Origin: DAIPJH01 sp036770365
Lineage (GTDB): Bacteria; Pseudomonadota; Alphaproteobacteria; Rickettsiales; UBA998
Direction: 5' to 3'
Assembly: GCA_036770365.1 (NCBI GenBank)
Contig: DAIPJH010000002.1
Span: 1 to 64,000 of the forward strand
DNA length: 64,000 nt
The position numbers and the translations under genes are program-made. Under the pieces are notes generated by a model. The model was given only the letters and a program-made list of their open reading frames with translations. It made no database searches and was not told where the DNA came from. Positions 28,694 to 36,576 of this stretch are shown in pieces (the stretch's first letter is position 1; the number at the start of each line of letters is the position of its first letter).

Positions 28694-29941
28694 ATGGCAC
28701 TTATCGTCATGAAATTTGGTGGCACTTCAGTTGCCAACACCGAACGTATCTGCAATGTCGCGGAGCGCGTGGCGCGTGAGGTACGTGCGGGCAATCAGGT
28801 GATTGTCAATGTCTCGGCAATGTCAGGTATCACCGATAGTTTGATTAACTATGTCAAAGAGGTCTCTGCACTTACAAATCTCGAAGAATACGCCGATTAT
28901 GACTTAGTGGTCGCCACAGGTGAACAGGTCACAGCGGGTTTGGTGTCACTTCGCCTAAAAAGTATTGGCATACCCGCACGCGCTTGGACTGGCTGGCAAG
29001 TGCCAATTATCACCAGCAAAGTCCACTCTAAAGCACGCGTGGAACGCATCGAAACTGCCAATATCCGTAAAAGCCTTGCAGAAGGTCGCGTCGCCGTTGT
29101 TGCTGGCTTTCAAGGTGTAACCGAAGATAACCGCGTTTCGACGCTTGGCCGTGGCGGCTCAGACACCTCTGCGGTTGCACTGGCTGCTGCCTTTGGCGCA
29201 GATCGTTGTGACATCTACACCGACGTGGACGGGGTATATACCTGCGACCCACGCATCGTAAAAACTGCAAAAAAGCTTGATAAGATTTCTTATGAAGAGA
29301 TGTTAGAACTCGCATCTCTGGGCGCAAAAGTCTTGCAAACCCGCTCAGTTGAGCTTGCGATGAATCATAACGTACCACTTCAGGTACTTTCTAGTTTTGA
29401 AGATAAACCAGGCACAATGCTGGTAAGAGAAGAGGACATCATGGAAAAACAACGTGTAACAGGACTTGCCTATAGCCGCGATGAAGCGCGCATCACCATC
29501 AACGGGGTCAAAGACCGCCCCGGCGTCTCTGCCGCCATCTTTGGGCCTCTGGCTGAACGCAATATCAACGTCGATATGATTGTGCAGAACGTTACCATCG
29601 ACGGCAAAGAAACCGACATCACCTTCACCGTCCCACGCGGCGACCTCGCGCAAGCCAAAGCCGCCATTGAAGAAGCTTTTGCTGCGGGTAAAATGGAATA
29701 CAAACAACTTCATATTGGTGAAAATGTGGCAAAAATCTCTGTGGTTGGTGTAGGCATGCGCTCGCACGCGGGCGTCGCACAGGAAATGTTTCAAACATTG
29801 GCAAACAAAAGTATTAATATTATCGCGATTTCCACCTCAGAAATCAAAATCAGTGTACTGATTGAAGAAGCCTATCTCGAGCTTGCGCTACGTGCTTTGC
29901 ATGAGACATATGGCTTGGATGCAGTGGTGGAAAAAGGCTGA
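28694..29941 (+). CDS. lysC: Aspartate kinase
   Basis: About 415 aa. It phosphorylates aspartate, the first step toward lysine, threonine, methionine and diaminopimelate. Motifs: MKFGGTSVANTERI at the N-terminus, GRGGSDTSAVALAAAFGAD in the kinase core, and two ACT regulatory domains after about residue 265 (VKDRPGVSAAIFGPLAERN, VGVGMRSHAGVAQEMFQTL). The ATG at 28694 is set by GGAGGG at 28684. The ACT domains imply feedback control by lysine and/or threonine. Confidence 0.96.
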   Translation: MALIVMKFGGTSVANTERICNVAERVAREVRAGNQVIVNVSAMSGITDSLINYVKEVSALTNLEEYADYDLVVATGEQVTAGLVSLRLKSIGIPARAWTGWQVPIITSKVHSKARVERIETANIRKSLAEGRVAVVAGFQGVTEDNRVSTLGRGGSDTSAVALAAAFGADRCDIYTDVDGVYTCDPRIVKTAKKLDKISYEEMLELASLGAKVLQTRSVELAMNHNVPLQVLSSFEDKPGTMLVREEDIMEKQRVTGLAYSRDEARITINGVKDRPGVSAAIFGPLAERNINVDMIVQNVTIDGKETDITFTVPRGDLAQAKAAIEEAFAAGKMEYKQLHIGENVAKISVVGVGMRSHAGVAQEMFQTLANKSINIIAISTSEIKISVLIEEAYLELALRALHETYGLDAVVEKG

Positions 29942-30103
29942 TGTGATCCCCTATCTATTTGTATAACATTTGCCAAAGCGACACACCAAACAAGAAACAT
30001 ATTCACATAACCTGTAGTTTTAATTATTCTATTGGACACAATCCTCTCGAAACATTTACTCCTTATCTATTGAGAACTTGTTACGGCGTGGAGAGCCAAG
30101 AGT

Positions 30104-32059
30104 ATGAGTAAGCTACGTCGTATAGCATGTTTAAGTCTAATGGGTATGATCGCCCATATAACGCAGGCTCACGCGCAATCAATTGACTATTCCTCACTGC
30201 AATCTCTCTTCGGTGAACCCGTCACCACCTCTGCTACGGGCAAACCACAACGCGTCTCTGAAGCACCTGTGGCGATGGAAATTCTCTCTGCAGAGCAGAT
30301 TCGCCGCACAGGCGCACATAATATTGCTGAAGTCATGCGCACTGTTTCGGGCATGAGCGTCTGGCAATGGAGCAGAGAAGGGTATGACCTCAATATTCGC
30401 GGCAATAACCAGGAAGCCGCATCAAGATTATTAGTGCTTGTCAATGGACGTCAAATCTACCTTGATCACTACAGCATTACCAATTGGCTAGGCATCCCCA
30501 TTCAGTTAGGAGAAGTCAGACAAATCGAGATTGTAAAAGGTCCTAATACGGCACTTTTTGGCTTTAATGCCGCAGATGGTGTTGTCAACTTCGTCACGTA
30601 CCACCCACTACACGACAAAGTATCAAGCGCAAGCGTAACCGCAGGCACGGGCAACCATCGCCAAGCCAATGTCATTACTACCCTGCCCTTTGGAGAAAGA
30701 GCCAGCATAAGAATTTCTGCAAATAAAATGCATGAAAATGAATTTAACAGCGAGACAAATGGCCGTGAATCTCCAAAAACTTTTATTGACCCTTCACAGC
30801 AATCTATCGGCATCGACGCCGCACTCAAAGTAACGGATACCTCAATGCTGCGCCTCGAAGGCACAAATTCCAACGCACATTTAAATGATGGAAGCCCCCT
30901 ATTTTTTCTTCTGCCTTTTGAGTATGAAACAAATGCCCAGAAAGCATCCTATGAAAGTGATACCAAAATAGGACTGATTAAGGCTTCCATTTATCAAAAT
31001 CAAATGGATATGCACCTCACATCTTCCATCCGCATGGATATGAAAAACCAAATCATTGTATCGCAAATAGAAGATTTGATACAGGCAGGTAATCACCATA
31101 CATTCAGAATCATGGGTGAATATCGAGACAATGACCTCACGGGTTTTGCGGTAGGTGATGGTGCAAAGTCTGGCTATAAAAATTATGCGACGTCAAGTAT
31201 GTGGAACTGGATTATCAACGACCAACTTGACTGGACAAACGCCGTGCGCGTCGATTATCTTATGCTTGGGCGTACGGGAGGGTCATGGATTGCTGCCAGT
31301 CCCTACACCAACGAAGACTATGAACAACAACATTTTACACCAAGCTATAATAGTGGGTTAGTCTGGAAGGCCACAGACAAAGATAAGTTCAGACTTGCGC
31401 TTGGGCGTGGCATAGAAGCCCCCGGACTCTATGAACTTAGCGCCAATTTTGTCAGCAGCACGGGTCCAATACGCCTTGGAAACCCAAGATTAAACCCCAC
31501 AACTGTCGACAGTTATGAACTCGGGTGGGACAGAAAAATTTCCACGATTAGTGGTGGTCTGCGCAGCTCTCTCTTTTATAAAAACATGCACGATATCAAA
31601 GTTCCTCCTTCTGTTTATGCGGCGCGAAACGTTGGATCATCAGATGCGACCGGCGCAGAACTTAAGCTAAAAGGTGCATTTGCAGAAAGCTATACTTGGG
31701 ATGCAGGCTATATCATTGAAAATGCTAATGTCAACTTACTGGCTGGCACAAGATATCCACGACGCTTTGATGCAACCACCCCCACACATATGATCAATGC
31801 CCATCTTGGTTATAAGACGGGTGCATGGGAGCTTGACGGGTATAGTAATTACATCTCTGATGCACAAAACTATGAATTTGGCGAAGTACTCACAGATATC
31901 AAAAGCTACATTACTGTCGGTGCGCGCGCAGCTTACTATTTGAATGAACAAACCTCCATTGCCTTATCTGGTCAAAACCTGCAAAGCCAACACACACAGC
32001 AAACCTCAGGTCCTGACGTAGAACGCACCGTCTATCTTACCCTGACCAGAGATTTTTGA
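30104..32059 (+). CDS. TonB-dependent outer-membrane receptor
   Basis: 651 aa. A signal peptide (LSLMGMIAHITQAHAQS, cut near residue 25) is followed by a plug domain (APVAMEILSAEQIRRTGAHNIAEVM, then VKGPNTALFGFNAADGVVNF, about residues 50-170) and a beta-barrel ending in Phe, as outer-membrane proteins do. It imports a scarce ligand with energy from TonB-ExbBD. The ligand (iron chelate, vitamin or other) cannot be told from sequence, and no transporter or regulator gene is adjacent. Confidence 0.9.
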   Translation: MSKLRRIACLSLMGMIAHITQAHAQSIDYSSLQSLFGEPVTTSATGKPQRVSEAPVAMEILSAEQIRRTGAHNIAEVMRTVSGMSVWQWSREGYDLNIRGNNQEAASRLLVLVNGRQIYLDHYSITNWLGIPIQLGEVRQIEIVKGPNTALFGFNAADGVVNFVTYHPLHDKVSSASVTAGTGNHRQANVITTLPFGERASIRISANKMHENEFNSETNGRESPKTFIDPSQQSIGIDAALKVTDTSMLRLEGTNSNAHLNDGSPLFFLLPFEYETNAQKASYESDTKIGLIKASIYQNQMDMHLTSSIRMDMKNQIIVSQIEDLIQAGNHHTFRIMGEYRDNDLTGFAVGDGAKSGYKNYATSSMWNWIINDQLDWTNAVRVDYLMLGRTGGSWIAASPYTNEDYEQQHFTPSYNSGLVWKATDKDKFRLALGRGIEAPGLYELSANFVSSTGPIRLGNPRLNPTTVDSYELGWDRKISTISGGLRSSLFYKNMHDIKVPPSVYAARNVGSSDATGAELKLKGAFAESYTWDAGYIIENANVNLLAGTRYPRRFDATTPTHMINAHLGYKTGAWELDGYSNYISDAQNYEFGEVLTDIKSYITVGARAAYYLNEQTSIALSGQNLQSQHTQQTSGPDVERTVYLTLTRDF

Positions 32060-32066
32060 TCATAAC

Positions 32067-32181
32067 AATTCCAAATAATTTTCTCATTTGGAATCACCAT
32101 TTGCGGTTACGGCGATCGTCCACCGCAAACCTTAATGGCGTCTGAACGCAACTAAGTTTTTTCTTAGGGAAAACTTAGTTG
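32067..32181. other. Three consecutive inverted repeats
   Basis: Between the receptor stop and the left attachment site lie three perfect hairpin arms: ATTCCAAAT/ATTTGGAAT (32068-32094), TTTGCGGT/ACCGCAAA (32100-32129) and CAACTAAGTTTT/AAAACTTAGTTG (32149-32181, 12 bp, 9-nt loop). None is followed by a proper T-run. The first may end the receptor transcript. The third lies just past the 3' flank the tRNA gene would have had before the element inserted, so it may be the orphaned tRNA terminator. Apart from these and the attL region, 32060-32409 holds no gene. Confidence 0.55.
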
Positions 32182-32195
32182 GAAAAAATACAATT

Positions 32196-32251
32196 TGAAA
32201 AGTTTGGTTGCGGGGGCACGATTTGAACGTGCGGCCTTCAGGTTATGAGCC
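32196..32251. repeat. attL: 56-bp direct repeat, displaced tRNA 3' half
   Basis: Identical over 56 bp to 43772-43827. It contains 47 nt of the 3' half of the initiator tRNA (32205-32251), including the encoded CCA, plus 9 nt of flank. The identity stops just 5' of the anticodon loop, so this copy is not a tRNA gene. Confidence 0.93.
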
Positions 32252-32365
32252 ATAATTTTCTTATAAATAACAATAGATTGAAACAATTCACAACAATAAA
32301 TTCAACGAGTTAGGCTAAATGATTTTTTGTAGTTATTTGTCAAATATCGTGACTTTTTACACCCA

Positions 32366-32387
32366 ACTGTCCCACCAGTGTCCCATA
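32366..32387 (+). promoter_or_regulatory. Putative integrase arm-type site, left
   Basis: A 22-bp stretch with two TGTCCCA heptamers 11 bp apart (32368-32374 and 32379-32385). It matches 43714-43735 at the other end of the element in 20 of 22 positions and in the same orientation. Paired heptamers inside both ends are what arm-binding sites of a lambda-type integrase look like. The role is inferred. Confidence 0.55.
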
Positions 32388-32409
32388 ACGTGCAGCATAT
32401 GAATTTGCA

Positions 32410-33429
32410 TTAATTGTATTCTACCGTAACGCGTTTAATCAAATGCTCATGAAGACTGTCATCAATAATCTCTGCATTATCTGCATCAAACAATGCGAGA
32501 TTTATACCATCACTAACAGAGCTCTTATATGCGACCCCTGAATATCCACATTTTTTTATAAACTCGCATAAATATTGGCTAGGAATATAGTCGATTGCAA
32601 CACTTGTTGGTAATACAGGGGTTGATAATTCATCTCCTAGTTTTTCAAGTAACTTTAAGTCATTTCGTAAAGACGCAATCTCATTCTCATCGCTTAACAA
32701 GAAGGGAGAGATTGTTGCTCGTGGCTTTCTTAAGTCTACTATTTTAAGATTGTTGTGAAGGCGACATTCAACAGTACAAACACTTTCACCTGGATGAGGT
32801 CTAACTTCTGATATTACAGACGCAATTGATGAACCAATATATAAATATGGTATACCAATTGGATTAGCTCGACCATGTGACGTTTTTTTAGGTGGAGGCG
32901 GCCCCATATCGTTTGTAGTAAAATCTTTTCCATCCTCCTTAATTCTAGACCTATACCACACCGACGGAATTTCTTCTATGTCCCAAATTAATCTAGAGAA
33001 TTGTGACTCAAGTCGATCAAAATCAATTGTATTATTGGGAAAGAATCTATTTCTGCACATTAACTCCGACTTTAAATCTTCCCATGCATTTAATGACTCT
33101 ATGTCTTCATGCAAAGCAGAATAACTTTTTCTTACAATGTCACCATTGTCTAGCACCTCACCTAAAAGTATTTGAGCTTTAGCTTCATTAATCATGTCAC
33201 TAGGAAATAATGACCAATCATACATCAAACATTTTATTAATGGCCTACCACTACTGTCTATTTTATAGACACCTAACAAGAGCTCAAAGTAATCAATCAA
33301 ATCTTTGGGATTAATTAAAGGCTGATTATCTGAATCACAAAAATTACATTTTCCACTTTCCTTAGATAATAAGGGGAAAATCTCCTTCTTCAGACCCTTA
33401 TCGCCAAAACAATTAGGACAACATTTCAT
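32410..33429 (-). CDS. RES-domain protein with N-terminal zinc ribbon (putative NAD+-degrading toxin)
   Basis: 339 aa. Residues 4-31 carry a C4-C7...C28-C31 zinc-ribbon pattern. A helical region (about 40-150) resembles the HEPN/RES N-terminal domain. The C-terminal RES domain (about 155-305) has the pieces expected: YRSR (160-162), GRANPIGIPYLYIGS (187-200), SEVRPHPG with Glu208, and DYIPSQYL with GYSGVAYKSS (280-304). RES enzymes of toxin-antitoxin pairs destroy NAD+. No small antitoxin gene is next to it. Its ATG overlaps the sce7725-like stop as ATGA, so it is the third gene of a coupled operon. The gene ends 158 bp inside attL. Confidence 0.82.
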   Translation of the reverse strand: MKCCPNCFGDKGLKKEIFPLLSKESGKCNFCDSDNQPLINPKDLIDYFELLLGVYKIDSSGRPLIKCLMYDWSLFPSDMINEAKAQILLGEVLDNGDIVRKSYSALHEDIESLNAWEDLKSELMCRNRFFPNNTIDFDRLESQFSRLIWDIEEIPSVWYRSRIKEDGKDFTTNDMGPPPPKKTSHGRANPIGIPYLYIGSSIASVISEVRPHPGESVCTVECRLHNNLKIVDLRKPRATISPFLLSDENEIASLRNDLKLLEKLGDELSTPVLPTSVAIDYIPSQYLCEFIKKCGYSGVAYKSSVSDGINLALFDADNAEIIDDSLHEHLIKRVTVEYN

Positions 33430-34304
33430 CAGTCAACTCTCTGAGCAGACAAAAATCTAGCCATTGTTTCAATATGATGACGCATTGAGAGCTTTTTAAC
33501 ATACCCAAGGCCAGGGAAATGTCGTCTTTCATATAAGCTTTTGAATTCCCTAATGGCACCAGTGTCATCAATCTTATTTTGTGGGCTATTAACACATCCC
33601 ACCAAGAGATTCAAAGCCTCTGCAAATTTTCCAGCTGGATCAGTTGGTGTGTTTTGCCGAATAGATTTAAAATGATGTATGAACATTACACTATCATTGA
33701 CTTCATCAATGAAAGTTATGTGAATAACAATGGTATATGCAGGACCACCTGTTTCAGAATAATTATCTCCCACTGTCAGAAAATCACCAAACCCCTGCAC
33801 TCTCTCTAACTCATAAGTCACATGTAAGTCAGAAAACAACTCTAAATCAGGATAATCACGCCCCCTTTTTTGTTGAAAACCATCTCTAATTAGAACGGCA
33901 TTGTTATTTCCCTGAACGTCAAAATGCTTCTGATATAATTTACCGCAATTTTTTTCCAAAAAAATATGTTTGGTTATTTCATATCTGGTACTGATTACTT
34001 CTTTTAATTCTTTTGCTTTTGAGAAGCCTGCATGAACTAAAGCTACTTTTCTTGAAATATGACTATCTAAAAAATGACAAACCTCTCCGATTTCAGTCGT
34101 TTCAGATAAATAAAATCCTAAAATTATATTATTAGATGCTTGATATTTAATATTAATCAAGCCATTTATCTCAGCACCATCATCTCTATGATGACCAATT
34201 TGAGGATTCATAATAACTATTGTTTCTACATTCTTCTCACACAAAACATCTAATGTTTTTTCTAGACCTGACAGCAGTCCTTTTACAGGCTCAATTATTG
34301 GCAC
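33429..34304 (-). CDS. sce7725-like protein, apparent frameshift near its start
   Basis: 291 aa from a GTG at 34304. It resembles the sce7725 family, which is found next to sce7726 genes. The frame continues upstream for about 26 codons reading SPYFRGKQYELITIRE, which looks like the conserved family N-terminus, but it has no start codon before the stop at 34389. An ATG with good spacing (34385-34387) lies one base out of frame. One extra C in the CC run (minus strand, about 34378-34379) would give MYLPYFRGKQYELI. So the gene is either inactivated, a sequencing error, or made from the internal GTG without its N-terminus. The molecular function of the family is unknown to me. Confidence 0.65.
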   Translation of the reverse strand: MPIIEPVKGLLSGLEKTLDVLCEKNVETIVIMNPQIGHHRDDGAEINGLINIKYQASNNIILGFYLSETTEIGEVCHFLDSHISRKVALVHAGFSKAKELKEVISTRYEITKHIFLEKNCGKLYQKHFDVQGNNNAVLIRDGFQQKRGRDYPDLELFSDLHVTYELERVQGFGDFLTVGDNYSETGGPAYTIVIHITFIDEVNDSVMFIHHFKSIRQNTPTDPAGKFAEALNLLVGCVNSPQNKIDDTGAIREFKSLYERRHFPGLGYVKKLSMRHHIETMARFLSAQRVD

Positions 34305-34388
34305 AAAACCATTGCATGCGAAAATATCGACGCATTCTCGAATCGTAATTAATTCATATTGCTTGCCACGAAAATAAGGAGATACATC

Positions 34389-35285
34389 TTATATCCACTT
34401 TATTGCATCGCATAGGGGAGTATTGATTGCACTCAACAAACGACTTGTTTCTTTCTTCTTCAAATTAGTTGATAATACCATAGGCTGAAGTGACTTGGGA
34501 ATATCATTCATTAATTCCTGTAATGGCATTAGATTTCGCGTTACCTTTAAAGTATTTACCATTGCGCGATGCACATCAACAGATTTTAATTTAATATACG
34601 TATTCCTCAACTCCTCGTACAAACATGTATTCGGAACATCAGGAATATCTAACCCCAATTCCTTAAGAATATTTTTTGCTTCCCGTAATTGCATTGAATC
34701 AAGAATAGATAGTGGGTTGGTGCGCTCAGGACGATTAACAGCAGCTCTTACTGTATTAATAGTAAACCGTTTAGTTAGCTTCATTACTCCCACTTCTTTG
34801 GGAACTAAATTCAATATCGAATCAATATGATTCTCGCCAGCAATTACATTAACCCTAGCAAAAACATTCATATACGAATGCACTTGCTTTTCTAATCTAG
34901 CTAAGGAATCTCTTTCAGATTTAATTTCATAAGCCGTTGCCGTACCATTCAAAATCACATAATCAACTTTACAAGATTCAGCTCTAAACTCTGTTAGCAT
35001 AGAAGCAGTTCTTAAATTATGCTCACCCAGCAATACTTTATGAGTTAATGCCGCTTTATATATATATTCATTACGTGCGTGTTTTACCTTTAAAACATCA
35101 AATGCTTTATCAAACAAAGCCGCAACATTATCTCGTTCAGGACTTAAACCAAAAAGCCCAGTCTCTTTTATCAACTCAATTAGCAAAGGAGAGCGCCCAC
35201 CAAAAGCCATCTCTCTGAATACAGATGCAGAGAAAAACCTTGAAGCAGCAGCAATTTGACCTTCTTGCATTTTTAATGCAATCAT
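34389..35285 (-). CDS. sce7726-like protein with PD-(D/E)xK-like motif
   Basis: 298 aa. Around residues 99-122 it reads TEFRAESCKVDYVILNGTATAYEIKSE. Glu99, Asp108 and Glu120-x-Lys122 fit a PD-(D/E)xK nuclease core, with the helical stretch SLARLEKQVHSYMNVF after it. The family is known to me by name only (sce7726, partner of sce7725). It is the first gene of a minus-strand operon: its stop is one base before the ATG of the next reading frame. Nuclease activity is inference from the motif. No signal peptide or membrane span is seen. Confidence 0.78.
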   Translation of the reverse strand: MIALKMQEGQIAAASRFFSASVFREMAFGGRSPLLIELIKETGLFGLSPERDNVAALFDKAFDVLKVKHARNEYIYKAALTHKVLLGEHNLRTASMLTEFRAESCKVDYVILNGTATAYEIKSERDSLARLEKQVHSYMNVFARVNVIAGENHIDSILNLVPKEVGVMKLTKRFTINTVRAAVNRPERTNPLSILDSMQLREAKNILKELGLDIPDVPNTCLYEELRNTYIKLKSVDVHRAMVNTLKVTRNLMPLQELMNDIPKSLQPMVLSTNLKKKETSRLLSAINTPLCDAIKWI

Positions 35286-35426
35286 TTAGTAACCCTTCAC
35301 CAATCATATCCTAATTTTAACACTATATCTTTCAACCTTCAAAAGGTATCAAAGAAACCAGGCTTACAAATCATATGCCGTCAAATATTGTCACTCTAAA
35401 ACCATTGATAACAGTGAGGAAGCCAG

Positions 35427-36245
35427 CTATTTCTTGGCAATATTTACATTTGAGATTGAAATTGCGTCATCCGACTGTTTAAGGTCTACAATTTCACTTT
35501 CCGTTTTATACTCTTCAACAACATCCTCCTTCACCATAACAATCTCCATGTCGTTCATTCTTTCTTTTAGTCCCATATTCAACCTCCCCAATACTCGCTT
35601 AATACCCATATGAGACAGTTTAGTAGAAAACGCTTCGTTTATCGACTTGGCAATCTTTTTATAGGATAGTCCTTCATCGCGTAATTTGAAAATCTCAGTG
35701 ATGATTTTTACTTGCTCTGCATTCTCTTTCAAATACTTCTTCCCATCACTTTCCACAATATCAAAACCAAAAGGAATCAACCCTCCCGTATAACGCCCTT
35801 GTGACATAGCAAGCGCTTTGGATTCGGCAATGCGCTCTGCTATGCGTTCACGTTCAAACTGCGCCACCGCAGAAAGAATGGTAAAGACCATAGCGGCAAT
35901 GCCATTGCCAGTTACTTCACCCATATCTAGCAAAAATAGTTTGATTTTGCGCTTCTTGAACTCTTCTAATTGTTGGACGGCATCTCCAGCACTACGGAAC
36001 ATTCTATCTAACTTTAAGGCGATTACTTCATCACCATCTTTTAAAGTATCTAAGAGCTTTTTGCCGTTTGACCTGTCAGCTAGTGGTTTTGCACCTGATA
36101 TGCCTTTATCAACAAAAAACTTATCAATACCCTTTAGACCCTTTGATTTTGCTTCGCCTTCGATTCGAGAACGTTGAACCTCTAAACTATTTCCATTATC
36201 CACTTGGTCGATTGTGCTTACTCTGCAATATGCGTAGGTTGCCAT
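35427..36245 (-). CDS. Serine recombinase (resolvase/invertase family)
   Basis: 272 aa. The catalytic domain (1-140) starts YAYCRVSTIDQ with the nucleophile Ser10 and has the resolvase motifs DGDEVIALKLDRMFRSAGD and FERERIAERI. A short recombinase/HTH region (about 185-225: EGLSYKKIAKSINEAFSTKLSHMGIKRVL) binds DNA, followed by an acidic tail. It lies inside a tyrosine-integrase element, so it probably works on a separate site; a long inverted repeat lies just upstream at 36338-36402. It could be a resolvase, a DNA invertase or a remnant of an older insertion. Confidence 0.88.
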   Translation of the reverse strand: MATYAYCRVSTIDQVDNGNSLEVQRSRIEGEAKSKGLKGIDKFFVDKGISGAKPLADRSNGKKLLDTLKDGDEVIALKLDRMFRSAGDAVQQLEEFKKRKIKLFLLDMGEVTGNGIAAMVFTILSAVAQFERERIAERIAESKALAMSQGRYTGGLIPFGFDIVESDGKKYLKENAEQVKIITEIFKLRDEGLSYKKIAKSINEAFSTKLSHMGIKRVLGRLNMGLKERMNDMEIVMVKEDVVEEYKTESEIVDLKQSDDAISISNVNIAKK

Positions 36246-36337
36246 AATTTCCTCCTATGATTTGTTGGCAGAACCAATCTTAAGAAAGAAAAGACATCCA
36301 TCTCAATGAAATCTTCAAAGATAACATGGTCTTAGAA

Positions 36338-36402
36338 CTTAAACACGCGCACTTGCGCTAGATATGTAATATAAGTCTTCATCATGCAAATGCGTGTTTA
36401 AG
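36338..36402. repeat. Long inverted repeat upstream of the serine recombinase
   Basis: Arms CTTAAACACGC at 36338-36348 and GCGTGTTTAAG at 36392-36402 are perfect over 11 bp. With a 2-base bulge and one mismatch they extend to 36356 and 36386. The spacer is AT-rich. The repeat sits in the 331-bp intergenic stretch 36246-36576, between the divergent recombinase and the wHTH-nuclease gene, which otherwise holds only AT-rich, promoter-like DNA. It may be the recombinase's site or a regulatory hairpin. Confidence 0.6.
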
Positions 36403-36576
36403 AATATAAACTAACTTCTATTATGATTGGACAAAACAAAAACACAACACATCAAAAGCAATTCGCCTATCCTTCTGATTAAAAAAGGCTAAATTGCTTA
36501 GATTTTTATAACAAAAAAATATACGAGCGTTGTATAGAGAAGATATTATAAATAGAGCAGTGTGACATAAGAACCA

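Noticed and set aside
32149..32181. Rho-independent terminator
   Set aside because: The 12-bp hairpin is strong in length but AT-rich, and no T-run follows on either strand. Kept only as an inverted repeat.
32205..32251. Second tRNA-Met gene at the left end of the element
   Set aside because: Only the 3' 47 nt are present; the 5' half, including half of the acceptor stem and the D arm, is missing. It is the att remnant.
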